A DNA stretch of 64,000 bases, from NCBI GenBank assembly GCA_023411575.1, contig JAEYOP010000039.1, positions 62,001 to 126,000 of the forward strand. The letters are read 5' to 3'. The stretch is from Bacillota bacterium (GTDB lineage Bacteria; Bacillota; Clostridia; Acetivibrionales; DTU013). Shown here piece after piece: positions 8,698-16,520 of this stretch; within the stretch, counting starts at the first letter, position 1, and each line of letters starts with the position of its first letter. The notes beneath the pieces are model-generated. The model made no database searches and had not been told where the DNA came from. It saw only the letters and a program-made list of their open reading frames with translations. The position numbers were made by a program, and so were the translations under genes.

Positions 8698-9603
8698 ATG
8701 TCAAAGAAAATACGGGCGGATATTATTCTGCTGCTGATCACAATTGTCTGGGGCGCTTCCTTCCCGCTGATGAAGATGATGCTGACATACGTCCCGGCAT
8801 ACGCTTATCTGTCGATGCGCTTTTTGCTGGCGGCGGCAGTATTGGCGCTTCTATTCCATAAAAGCTTCTCCAGGTTCAATAAACGGGCGCTTTTGTACGG
8901 CAGCATCATTGGCGCATTCATGTTCGGAGGGATGGCATTCCAGGTCGTCGGCCTGTATACCACATCCGCCTCGAATTCCGGCTTCATAACCGGCTTGAAT
9001 GTGGTCATGGTGCCGATTTTTGCGGCGGTGCTTTTGAAAAAAAGACCGGACAGGGCGTCCTTCATCGGAATTACGGTTGCATTCGCAGGACTGTTTTTTT
9101 TGTCCGGCGGGTTGAATTTCAATTTTAACCAGGGGGATTTTCTAACCTTCCTGTGTGCCATTTGCTGGGCCTTTCAGATCATCTTCATCGACAAGTTCAC
9201 CCAGACGGAAGATGCCGCACTGCTTGCCATCATCCAACTGGCGGTTATTGGCATCGCAAGCTCGTTCCTCTGGGTTGCGGCGGATGTCGGCAAGCCGGTG
9301 GAGTTTAACGGAATTTCCGTCGGAATATTGCTGTTTACCGCTGTGCTCGGTTCCGCGCTGGCCTTCGGAGGACAGACCATCGCCCAGAAGGATACGACCC
9401 CGACCCATACGGCGCTCATTTTGACCGCGGAACCCGTATTTGCGGCCATGTTTGCAATGATCATACCAAACGCGCAGGGCGTAACGGAAATGCCCACCCT
9501 GTCGAAAGCCATCGGCTGCCTCATGATTCTCTCCGGCATGGTCATTTCGGAACTGAAAATGGGGAAAGGCAAGGAGAAGGACATTGAGCCTTTGAGGTCC
9601 TGA
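8698..9603 (+). CDS. EamA/DMT family transporter
   Basis: A 301-residue membrane protein with about ten hydrophobic segments arranged as two EamA repeats (LLLITIVWGASFPLMKMML near the start; a second unit from about residue 150). The drug/metabolite transporter superfamily exports amino acids, purines or other small molecules; the substrate here is unknown. No clear Shine-Dalgarno sequence precedes the ATG, and it begins 11 bp after the ABC ATPase gene, so it may depend on coupled translation. The C-terminus is short and lysine-rich. A strong bidirectional terminator follows. Confidence 0.88.
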   Translation: MSKKIRADIILLLITIVWGASFPLMKMMLTYVPAYAYLSMRFLLAAAVLALLFHKSFSRFNKRALLYGSIIGAFMFGGMAFQVVGLYTTSASNSGFITGLNVVMVPIFAAVLLKKRPDRASFIGITVAFAGLFFLSGGLNFNFNQGDFLTFLCAICWAFQIIFIDKFTQTEDAALLAIIQLAVIGIASSFLWVAADVGKPVEFNGISVGILLFTAVLGSALAFGGQTIAQKDTTPTHTALILTAEPVFAAMFAMIIPNAQGVTEMPTLSKAIGCLMILSGMVISELKMGKGKEKDIEPLRS

Positions 9604-9623
9604 AACGTTAAAAAGGCAACATT

Positions 9624-9654
9624 AAAACGGCAATCGTGGCGATTGCCGTTTTTG
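9624..9654. terminator. Bidirectional terminator between convergent genes
   Basis: A 13-bp stem, AAAACGGCAATCG (9624-9636) with CGATTGCCGTTTT (9640-9652), 3-nt loop, A-tract on the left and T-tract on the right. It can end both the EamA transcript and the reverse-strand gene ending at 9681. Confidence 0.88.
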
Positions 9655-9680
9655 TATGTCTGTTAACCGAAATGGAACAG

Positions 9681-10805
9681 CTATATCACCAGATCTACGT
9701 GCTGGATGGTTCCGGCGACGCCGTTTTCCCGGAGGAACACCCCGGTCCGGGCGATGCTTCCGAGGGTGTCGTTGCCGAAGGTCTTCACGTCGTAGCCGGT
9801 GGATACGTTCCCCAGATAGATCGCGCCGATGCCTTTAGTCCCCAGCGCAAACAGCTGATCGCTTCCGCTTTCATCCTTCGTCCAGATCCGGAGCTTGCTG
9901 TAGATGTCGTCGTTTTCATCGATCCAGCCGTTTCCGTCCCCGTCATATTGGGCTAGATCGGAGAAGCCGTTTCCGCTTTGGGGCCCGAACAGTTCGGAAC
10001 CGTTGTTGATGGTGCCGTCACCGTTGACGTCGAAGGCCAGGAAGCCGCTGCCGCCCGTGGCGAAGGAGATCTGGTCCTCGTCGCCGTCGTTGTCGATGTC
10101 GAAGTTGAATTTGTTGTTGGTCAGCGCGGCGGAAGCGCCGCCGAAATTGACAACCAGCGGATCGACCTTCACCGCGTCTCCCGCACGGATGGAGACATCC
10201 GTCCTGGAGGCAAATTCCCGGCTCATGTTCAGATCGAGGTCGAAACGGATATCTTTCCCGTCGGCTGTTTTCACCGACCCCTCGGCGGAGAAGGACATGG
10301 TTTGCTTTTCATAATGGGCTTCGTGAAGATCGTATTCCAGGCCCCAGCCCTGCCGCAGTTGGACCGGCTGCAGTTGCGGGGTCTGCAGCTGCACAGCCTG
10401 CTGCCGCCTTGCCTCAAGCTCCTCGATGGAGGTGTTCAGCTTTATGGATTTGGGTAAAACGAACTTGAACCTTTTCCCTGTCAATGCCTCAATAAACTTT
10501 TGCAGCAGGTATAGCTTTTGTTTATCCTTATCGCTGAGCTCCGGGTACCCGTCATTACTCTCTCCGGTGCTTCCCGCCGTGGCCGCAGCCTGCTGCTGCT
10601 CCAGCGCCGCCCTGCCTTCCGGGGAAAGCTGAAGGGTTGCGCCGTTTTGCGGATTTCCGGCATTACCGAAGAGACTTGCCGGGTTTTCACCCGGAAAAGT
10701 CGGGCGGGTATCTCCGACCCATGTTTTTAACGTTTCTTCTTTGGATTGGCTTACGACCGACGTGCTTGATCCTGCCATCTGAACAGACGAGCTTTCAATT
10801 CTCAT
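9681..10805 (-). CDS. Calcium-repeat (VCBS/EF-hand-like) protein without signal peptide
   Basis: A 374-residue protein with acidic DxDxDG calcium-binding loops in its C-terminal half: FDIDNDGDEDQISF, FDVNGDGTINNGSELFG and YDGDGNGWIDENDDIYSKLR. These resemble the VCBS/dockerin-like repeats of secreted or surface proteins. The N-terminal 100 residues are Ser/Thr/Gln-rich and disordered-looking, starting MRIESSSVQMAGSSTS. No Sec signal peptide or membrane segment is visible, so the cellular location is unclear. A GGGAGG site lies 8 nt before the ATG. No partner gene is adjacent. Similar proteins are widespread but uncharacterised. Confidence 0.75.
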   Translation of the reverse strand: MRIESSSVQMAGSSTSVVSQSKEETLKTWVGDTRPTFPGENPASLFGNAGNPQNGATLQLSPEGRAALEQQQAAATAGSTGESNDGYPELSDKDKQKLYLLQKFIEALTGKRFKFVLPKSIKLNTSIEELEARRQQAVQLQTPQLQPVQLRQGWGLEYDLHEAHYEKQTMSFSAEGSVKTADGKDIRFDLDLNMSREFASRTDVSIRAGDAVKVDPLVVNFGGASAALTNNKFNFDIDNDGDEDQISFATGGSGFLAFDVNGDGTINNGSELFGPQSGNGFSDLAQYDGDGNGWIDENDDIYSKLRIWTKDESGSDQLFALGTKGIGAIYLGNVSTGYDVKTFGNDTLGSIARTGVFLRENGVAGTIQHVDLVI

Positions 10806-10828
10806 AACTCATGCCTCCCTGCACTATT

Positions 10829-10926
10829 GGCGCAATGAAATCATACGGAAGTTATTATTTCATTGCGCCGATATGAGTTTCCTGCGACCCTCCGGCTATC
10901 CGTAACAGGAGGGTGGTTCTTTTTTA
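10829..10926 (+). ncRNA. Structured leader-like element, unassigned
   Basis: Two successive inverted repeats: GGCGCAATGAAAT (10829-10841) with ATTTCATTGCGCC (10857-10869), then ACCCTCC (10887-10893) with GGAGGGT (10908-10914), followed by GGTTC and six T. An alternative CCTG/CAGG pairing (10881/10906) overlaps the second stem. On the + strand this looks like a regulatory RNA with a terminator-like end, upstream of the MerR promoter. It does not match a riboswitch class I can name. Confidence 0.35.
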
Positions 10927-11010
10927 GTAACACCGCTGTAATCTATATCGTCAAATTGCGGCAAATATTTGATAGGAAAATGTAAAATTCGTAGTAAAAT
11001 GAAATTGGTA

Positions 11011-11041
11011 TTGACTCTACACCTGCGTCATGGTTTAAGCT
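11011..11041 (+). promoter_or_regulatory. MerR-type promoter/operator with 19-bp spacer
   Basis: TTGACT (11011-11016) and TAAGCT (11036-11041) are separated by 19 bp, the over-long spacing that MerR regulators correct by DNA distortion. Within the spacer ACC and GGT half-sites are arranged as a dyad. It lies 21 bp before the merR gene, suggesting autoregulation of merR and both MutS-like genes. Confidence 0.7.
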
Positions 11042-11062
11042 GATGATACAAGAGGTGCGAAA

Positions 11063-11527
11063 ATGGAAGTGTATTTTAAAATCGGGGAAGTCGCGGATAT
11101 GTTTGATACTTCGATCCGGGCTTTACGGCTTTATGACAAGATGGGCCTGTTCAAGCCGGAGCATACGGACGAACAGACCGGCTACCGGTACTATAGGGCG
11201 GACCAAATTCCTCTGCTGAACACGATCCTGGTCTTGAAGGCCATAGGGCTCAAGCTGGTGGAGATCAAACACCTGGTGGACCGCGGACTCGACCCGGAGG
11301 AGCTTGTGAGGGTCCTGCAAAAGAAGAAGGAATACTGGGAAAATCAAATTGAAATCGCCCGATTCAATATTGAGAATATTGAAAAAATCAAATCCGCCGC
11401 CACAGGTCAGCTCGGGAAGGAACAAAAAGAGGACGGCGGCAAGCCGGACGCGTATAAAATGGCCAGGCTTGTGTGCCTCGAAAACATCAAGACGGAATCG
11501 ATTCTTTCCGAGGCATTGTGGCTTTAG
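11063..11527 (+). CDS. MerR family transcriptional regulator
   Basis: A 154-residue regulator. The N-terminal MerR helix-turn-helix and wing are clear (FKIGEVADMFDTSIRALRLY and GLFKPEHTDEQTGYRYY), followed by a helical dimerisation arm. The C-terminal part after residue 110 is short and lacks an obvious metal-binding cysteine array or a GyrI-type drug-binding domain, so the signal is unknown. The RBS is AAGAGGTG before the ATG. It heads a tight cluster with two MutS-like ATPases (25 bp to the next gene). Its own promoter has the family-typical 19-bp spacer. Control of the MutS-like pair is inferred from this arrangement. Confidence 0.9.
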   Translation: MEVYFKIGEVADMFDTSIRALRLYDKMGLFKPEHTDEQTGYRYYRADQIPLLNTILVLKAIGLKLVEIKHLVDRGLDPEELVRVLQKKKEYWENQIEIARFNIENIEKIKSAATGQLGKEQKEDGGKPDAYKMARLVCLENIKTESILSEALWL

Positions 11528-11552
11528 CGGCAGATAAGGGATTGGAGATCGT

Positions 11553-13079
11553 ATGGAATATCAAAGCGTTTTGTTTGGATGTGCGGAGGATAGGACGGAA
11601 AAAGAGCATCCCGCACCGGAATTTTTTCCGGACCTGAATCTGGATCAAATCATCCGGGGTGTTTTGACGGAAAAGGAAGAGTACAACCTTGAACCATATT
11701 ATTACCAAAGCCTTAAAAGCGTAGAAGCGGTGACTTATAGAATGGAAATCATGCAGGCGGTGGAAAATACGGAACTGCTTGATTCCTTCACAAACTTTTC
11801 CGGTAAAATGAAAAGAATAAGGGAGTATATAGGCTTCAGCCGGGAAGTTCACAATCCCCGCCAGCAGGAGAAATGGATCCTGGATGCGGCCGATCTGTAT
11901 TGCAGTACGCTGCTGGAGCTTGAACGTTCGCTTGCATCGGCGGCGCCGGGTGCGAGAGGCTTGCGTTCCTTTGCCGGCTGGCTGGCGGAATATCTGGAAG
12001 GACCGGATTCCAAAGCGCTGTATTCGGATACAAATGCGATGAAGGATGAATTGAGCCGGATCCGGTACAGGGTGCAGATCGAAAATGGCAAACTCCTGGT
12101 GGAATCGGATAGCGGCACGGAAGATTATTGTTCTTTGCTCGAGAGAACCTTCGGGCAGATCCTCGATATCCGGTTCGATTATCCGATCCGGTTTTTCACC
12201 GAGCTTGAAATGTGCTCCCTGGAAAATAAGATCCTTGACCTTGTTGTAGAAATGCATCCGGAAGCTTTTCAAAAGCTGCACGCTTATTCCATAAGGCATA
12301 CCCGCTTTCTCCGGGAGGAGATTGTCCGGTTCGACAGGGAAATCCAGTTTTATGTGTCTTATATGGAGTACATCGGAAAGATGAGAAAGAAGGGGTTTGA
12401 GTTTGCATATCCGTCGCTGAGCAGGGCTAAGAGGCTGGATGTGACGGGCGGATACGATATGGCGCTTGCATATAAAAATTCAGGCACCGGCGCCGGGATC
12501 ATACCGAATGATTTTTTTCTGGATGGGGAGGAGCGGACTTTCGTCCTGACAGGGCCCAACCAGGGCGGGAAAACCACCTTTGCGAGGGCTTTCGGCCAGA
12601 TCCTGTTCCTTGCTTCCTTGGGCTGTCCCGTACCCTGCAAAAAGGCGGAGCTGTTCCTGCCCGATATGATTTTTACACATTTCCCGGCGGAAGAAGCCGC
12701 GGGGTCGAATGCCGGAAGGCTTCAGGAGGAATTGACGCGGTTGAAGCCGATCCTTGAGCAAGTCACGGAAAACAGCATCGTGATTCTGAACGAACTGTTT
12801 TCCACCACGACCTCCTTTGACGCCTTCTCAATGGGTAGAACGGTTCTGGACCATTTTGCCGCGCTGGACTGTATCTGCCTGTATGTGACCCACATCCACG
12901 AGCTTGCCCGGATCGGGGAAAAGACGGTAAGCCTGACGGCGGCCGTTCAATCGGAGGAAGCCGACCTGCGGACCTACAAAATTCTGCGAAGACCTGCCGA
13001 TGGCCGCTCGTACGCTAATTCCATCGTCAAAAAATATAAACTGACCTACAATGAAATCAAGGAGCGAATACAGGTATGA
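11553..13079 (+). CDS. MutS-like ATPase, first of a tandem pair
   Basis: A 508-residue protein with a MutS core and ATPase region but no N-terminal mismatch-recognition domain. Helical lever-like segments occupy residues 1-310. The ABC-type ATPase follows, with Walker A TGPNQGGKTT (about 333) and Walker B reading IVILNELFSTTT (about 411) where MutS proteins normally have Asp-Glu. THIHELARIGE (about 448) sits where the H-loop is expected. The family groups with MutS-like proteins of Firmicutes of unknown function and not with MutS1 repair proteins. It overlaps its paralogue by 4 bp, suggesting that the two form a heterodimer. Confidence 0.85.
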   Translation: MEYQSVLFGCAEDRTEKEHPAPEFFPDLNLDQIIRGVLTEKEEYNLEPYYYQSLKSVEAVTYRMEIMQAVENTELLDSFTNFSGKMKRIREYIGFSREVHNPRQQEKWILDAADLYCSTLLELERSLASAAPGARGLRSFAGWLAEYLEGPDSKALYSDTNAMKDELSRIRYRVQIENGKLLVESDSGTEDYCSLLERTFGQILDIRFDYPIRFFTELEMCSLENKILDLVVEMHPEAFQKLHAYSIRHTRFLREEIVRFDREIQFYVSYMEYIGKMRKKGFEFAYPSLSRAKRLDVTGGYDMALAYKNSGTGAGIIPNDFFLDGEERTFVLTGPNQGGKTTFARAFGQILFLASLGCPVPCKKAELFLPDMIFTHFPAEEAAGSNAGRLQEELTRLKPILEQVTENSIVILNELFSTTTSFDAFSMGRTVLDHFAALDCICLYVTHIHELARIGEKTVSLTAAVQSEEADLRTYKILRRPADGRSYANSIVKKYKLTYNEIKERIQV

Positions 13080-14659
13080 AGCCTTACCTGCTGTTTGAAC
13101 GGTACGACGGCATTTCCTGGAGGAAAATACCGAATGAAAACGAATTGATGGAAGATCTGAACCTGCATGCGATCTTCCAGGCGATGGCCCGGGGTGACCA
13201 TTATTTGTACGATACGGTGAAAAGCGTTGTTTTAAGCGGCTTGACCGACACAAACGCCATCCTTTACCGGCAGGAAGTCTTGAAGGACTGCATCGGCGGC
13301 AGGAACACGATAGGCAGGCTTTATGACATCGCTGCCGCCGCAATGGAGGAAGCGGCGGATTACCAGCAGTATGCCCGGCCGAATTTTACCAAGATGATTT
13401 CCATGACCGTCAAGGTCATGAACTCCGTAAAGCTGCTGGAAATGCTGGCAGGGAGGCTGGAAGAGCTTTCGGGCCTGTCCCGCCCGGCCCGGAAGGGAAT
13501 GCATTCGAAAGGGATGACCACATTTTTCGGTCAATTGGATGCCTTCCTTACCGCCGATTTCTTCCAGGCCGTCCGGCTTCGCCTTTCCGAGCTGAAATCC
13601 ATATCCGGCGACGGAAAAATGATTATCGGGTCGGGCATAGGCGGCGGATTAAAAGGCGTGGACCATATTCTTCGAAGAATAGACCAAAACCCGGTGAAAC
13701 CCGATAACAGCCCTAAATTCATCAGCCCCAAACCCAATACGGGGCCAAAATCCAAAAGCACTTTGAAAAACAGCATCCTGCTCGATCATATCAGTTTAGC
13801 CAACAGTGCAAAAGAAATTGAAGAGGCTGGGCTGGTCCACATATTGCGGCTGGTCAATTATTTCAACAATACCATCATAGACTTTTTTGAATCGCTGCGT
13901 TATGAGACCGGGTTTTACTATGGCTGCACCAATCTGTTCAGCGAAATCTCCAGGATGAACATACCGGTCTGCTATCCCTCGGTGGACGAAGCGGACGCGA
14001 GAAATCTGGTGTTTGAGGGCCTGTATGATCTGAGCCTGTCCCTTTGCGAAAAGAAAAAGCTCGTCAGCAACGAATTGTCCGCTATGGGGAAAACTCTGTT
14101 CATCATAACCGGCGCAAACCAGGGAGGAAAGTCCACATACCTCCGGAGCATCGGTATTGCTCAGCTTCTGATGCAGTGCGGCATGTTCGCCCCCGCCGTT
14201 TCCTACCGGGCAAATGTATGCGAAAACATCTATACTCATTTTACAAAGGAAGAGGATATCAATATGAACAGCGGCAAATTGGAAGAGGAGCTTCTGAGGA
14301 TGAACGAGATCATCAACGGCGTCAAGGCCGGCTCAATGCTTTTATTGAACGAACCCTTTGCCACAACGACCGAAAGGGACGGTTCCAACATCGCGAGGGA
14401 CATTGTCGCCGCATTGTACGAATACGGCGTAAAGATATTCTTTGTCACCCACCTATATGAGTTTGCCAATACCCTGCATGGCCAGGAACCGGAAAAAACG
14501 GTCTTTCTGCGGGCGGAACGAAACCGGAACGGCAGCCGTTCCTATTGCATCCGGCCGGGACAGCCGCTTCGGACCAGCTTTGGCGAGGATTTGTTCCTTC
14601 AGGTCGTCGGCCGGCTGAGGGGGCCCGGGCTGGCGGAAAGATCCAGCCGGGGGAATTGA
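13076..14659 (+). CDS. MutS-like ATPase, second of a tandem pair
   Basis: A 527-residue paralogue of the preceding protein, translationally coupled to it. Walker A is TGANQGGKST (about residue 346) and Walker B reads MLLLNEPFATTTERDG (about 421), again with Asn before the catalytic Glu. VTHLYEFANTLH (about 458) occupies the H-loop position. The N-terminal 330 residues are helical, including a polar Pro/Lys/Ser-rich stretch around 205-225 (PVKPDNSPKFISPKPNTG). No mismatch-binding domain is present. A heterodimeric clamp or branched-DNA-handling ATPase with its neighbour is plausible; the function is unknown. Confidence 0.85.
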   Translation: MKPYLLFERYDGISWRKIPNENELMEDLNLHAIFQAMARGDHYLYDTVKSVVLSGLTDTNAILYRQEVLKDCIGGRNTIGRLYDIAAAAMEEAADYQQYARPNFTKMISMTVKVMNSVKLLEMLAGRLEELSGLSRPARKGMHSKGMTTFFGQLDAFLTADFFQAVRLRLSELKSISGDGKMIIGSGIGGGLKGVDHILRRIDQNPVKPDNSPKFISPKPNTGPKSKSTLKNSILLDHISLANSAKEIEEAGLVHILRLVNYFNNTIIDFFESLRYETGFYYGCTNLFSEISRMNIPVCYPSVDEADARNLVFEGLYDLSLSLCEKKKLVSNELSAMGKTLFIITGANQGGKSTYLRSIGIAQLLMQCGMFAPAVSYRANVCENIYTHFTKEEDINMNSGKLEEELLRMNEIINGVKAGSMLLLNEPFATTTERDGSNIARDIVAALYEYGVKIFFVTHLYEFANTLHGQEPEKTVFLRAERNRNGSRSYCIRPGQPLRTSFGEDLFLQVVGRLRGPGLAERSSRGN

Positions 14660-14713
14660 CAGAAGGTTTCCCGTCTGATATCCTTTGCTCATGGAAAAGG
14701 GCGGAGGCGGTCT

Positions 14714-15124
14714 ATGAATACGGATGAAATTCTTGCTTACTGTCTGGATAAGAAAAATGCCCGCATCGATTTCCCATTCGGGGATATCCCGGTCTGCGTC
14801 AAGGTCTGCGGGAAGCTTTTCGCCCAGATTTACCCCAGGACAAACGATTACAAGATCACCTTAAAATGCGAGCCCCTATTCGGCGATTTTTACAGGCAAA
14901 GATACCCGGGAACCGTCGTCAGGGGCTATCATTGTCCGCCGGTCCAGCAGCCCTTCTGGAATACCGTGCACCTGCACGGCGATGTCCCGGAGGAGGAGTT
15001 GAAGCGGATGATTGACCACGCATACCGGGCGGTCGTCTCCAAGCTGCCGAAAAAGCTCCGGGCGGAATTGGAGGCGATGCATTTGCAGGGGGAGGAAGGT
15101 GGAACCGTTGAACAAGCAGAGTGA
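14714..15124 (+). CDS. MmcQ/YjbR family protein
   Basis: A 136-residue protein of the MmcQ/YjbR (CyaY-like fold) family: start TDEILAYCLDKKNARIDFPF, core VCGKLFAQIYPRTNDYKITLKC, and WNTVHLHGDVPEEELKRMID. Structures of relatives suggest a double-wing DNA-binding fold, but no biological role is established. GGAGGCGG precedes the ATG. It lies 54 bp after the second MutS-like gene and overlaps the methyltransferase start by 17 bp, so it may share their transcript. Confidence 0.85.
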   Translation: MNTDEILAYCLDKKNARIDFPFGDIPVCVKVCGKLFAQIYPRTNDYKITLKCEPLFGDFYRQRYPGTVVRGYHCPPVQQPFWNTVHLHGDVPEEELKRMIDHAYRAVVSKLPKKLRAELEAMHLQGEEGGTVEQAE

Positions 15125-15840
15125 AATGAACAAAAAAGCCTGGTCGTACAAGGCGGATGAATTCTGGGTGAAAGAGCTGGGGACGCCCGGAACGGTTGCG
15201 GCGGATATGGCAGAACAGCCTGAAAAGTATCTCCGCAGGCATCTCCGGTATCTTGGCGAGGTAAAAGGGCAGAAGATCGCCAACCTGCTCGGTTCGTGCG
15301 GTAAAAAAGCGGTTCCGCTTGCTTTGCTGGGCGCGGATGTGACGGTTGTGGACATATCGGAGCAAAACAGGAGTTATGCACTGGAGTTGGCCCGTGAGGC
15401 GGGAGTCTCCATAAACTATATTGTATCGGATTTCCTGGAACTGGACGCTGCCGGACTGAGGGGATACTTCGATACCGTTTATCTTGAGGGCGGAATTCTG
15501 CACTATTTCTCCGATCTGGACGAATTTTCAAGGAAGCTGCACGACTTGCTGAAACCAGGGGGGAAGCTTATCCTGAATGATTTTCATCCAATCCGGAAGA
15601 TTTTCAAGGTAAAGGATATCTTTGTGGACCGGGAAGATACCCTGGAATTGACGGGGGATTATTTTGACGACGGACTGCACCTGGATGCGGTGGCGCATGA
15701 AAAATATTTCCCTGAAAATGAACGGGCGGCGTTTCCGAAATGCCGCCTGCGGATTTGTAATCAGGCAGCTTGACGAAGGGCCGAGGTTCGATTTGCATAA
15801 AAACATCCCGGGGGAATTTACCCTGGTTGCCTTTCAATAG
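15108..15840 (+). pseudogene. SAM-dependent methyltransferase disrupted by deletion and frameshift
   Basis: A class I SAM methyltransferase reads from TTG 15108 (GGAGGAAGGTGG upstream) to a stop at 15773. It has the glycine-rich motif NLLGSCGKKAVPLALLGADV, then VDISEQNRSYALELA and YLEGGILHYFSDLDEF. In-frame sequence reaches FPKCRLR and then runs out as ICNQAA. The expected C-terminus continues in the +1 frame: AACGFVIRQLDEGPRFDLHK and GEFTLVAFQ end at TAG 15840. About 14 residues usual between these blocks are absent, so a roughly 40-bp out-of-frame deletion is inferred, not a one-base error. The truncated protein keeps the cofactor-binding core. The substrate class is unknown. Confidence 0.7.
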
Positions 15841-15854
15841 GGTACAATCAAACC

Positions 15855-15883
15855 TTGACAATCGAACATATGTTTGATATTCT
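15855..15883 (+). promoter_or_regulatory. Consensus promoter with a LexA (DinR) box in its spacer
   Basis: TTGACA (15855-15860), 17-bp spacer, TATTCT (15878-15883). The spacer contains CGAACATATGTTTG (15863-15876), matching the Gram-positive LexA box CGAAC-N4-GTTYG. A repressor there would block RNA polymerase directly. It lies 44 bp before the HAD gene. The same 14-mer recurs at 63090. Confidence 0.75.
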
Positions 15884-15926
15884 GTAAGGACCAAATGATA
15901 TTCTGGCAAGCAAGGGGATGTTTTCT

Positions 15927-16481
15927 TTGAAGATCGGCATAGACATGGATGGCGTGATGGTTGACACGATCCGATTCATTTCGAAGGAATTTTCAGATGC
16001 CTACGGGCGCGTAATTACACCGGATGACATTGTTCACAGGATGGGAAAAATTGAAGGCTCCGGCCGGTTGTTCGAAGAAAGGGGCGAGTACCTCCTTTGC
16101 TCGCTTGCACCCATGGAGCATGCCGCGGAAGTCATAAACGGACTTGGAGAGCAGTATGAAATCGTCATTATCAGCGCACGTTTCCGGATGCATTATGCGG
16201 CAACCCTGGAATGGCTTAAAAAATACGGCATCCGGGCCGATGCGGTAATATTCACGGAAGGCGGCGGCAAAGCCGACATCTGTGTTAAGAACGGAATAGA
16301 TCTGCTCATAGAGGATTCCCTGAGCAATGCAATAGAGGTTTCCAATGCAGGAATCCAGGTACTCCTGATGTCCACGGAGTACAACAGGACAGCGGGAAAT
16401 GCACACATTGACTACTGCGATAGCTGGGATGAAATCGACCGGTATATCCGGTGTGTCACCCGGGAGCAAGCGGCAGGGTGA
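15927..16481 (+). CDS. HAD-family 5'-nucleotidase-like phosphatase
   Basis: A 184-residue HAD hydrolase. The nucleophile motif IGIDMDGVMVDT is at the N-terminus, motif II Ser is in IVIISARFRMHY (about 75), a Lys is near KADICVKNGID (about 115) and the acidic motif IV is LLIEDSLSNAIEV (about 124). The layout resembles the small NT5C/YqfW-like nucleotidase group, which dephosphorylates (deoxy)nucleoside monophosphates. TTG 15927 is preferred, because AAGGGG (15912-15917) lies 9 nt upstream and would touch the ATG at 15918. It is the first gene behind a LexA-boxed promoter, with the arginase fusion 39 bp downstream. Nucleotide-pool control during DNA damage is a hypothesis. Confidence 0.8.
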   Translation: MKIGIDMDGVMVDTIRFISKEFSDAYGRVITPDDIVHRMGKIEGSGRLFEERGEYLLCSLAPMEHAAEVINGLGEQYEIVIISARFRMHYAATLEWLKKYGIRADAVIFTEGGGKADICVKNGIDLLIEDSLSNAIEVSNAGIQVLLMSTEYNRTAGNAHIDYCDSWDEIDRYIRCVTREQAAG

Positions 16482-16520
16482 AGGGAATCCGGCCGAAGTT
16501 TTTGTATGGAGGAAGGAAAG

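Noticed and set aside
10870..10926. Known riboswitch (purine, c-di-GMP, guanidine, ZTP, fluoride)
   Set aside because: None of the conserved core sequences I know for these classes is present; kept only as an unassigned element.
15012..15107. Longer start for the methyltransferase
   Set aside because: It overlaps the YjbR gene in another frame; the RBS GGAGGAAGGTGG points to TTG 15108.
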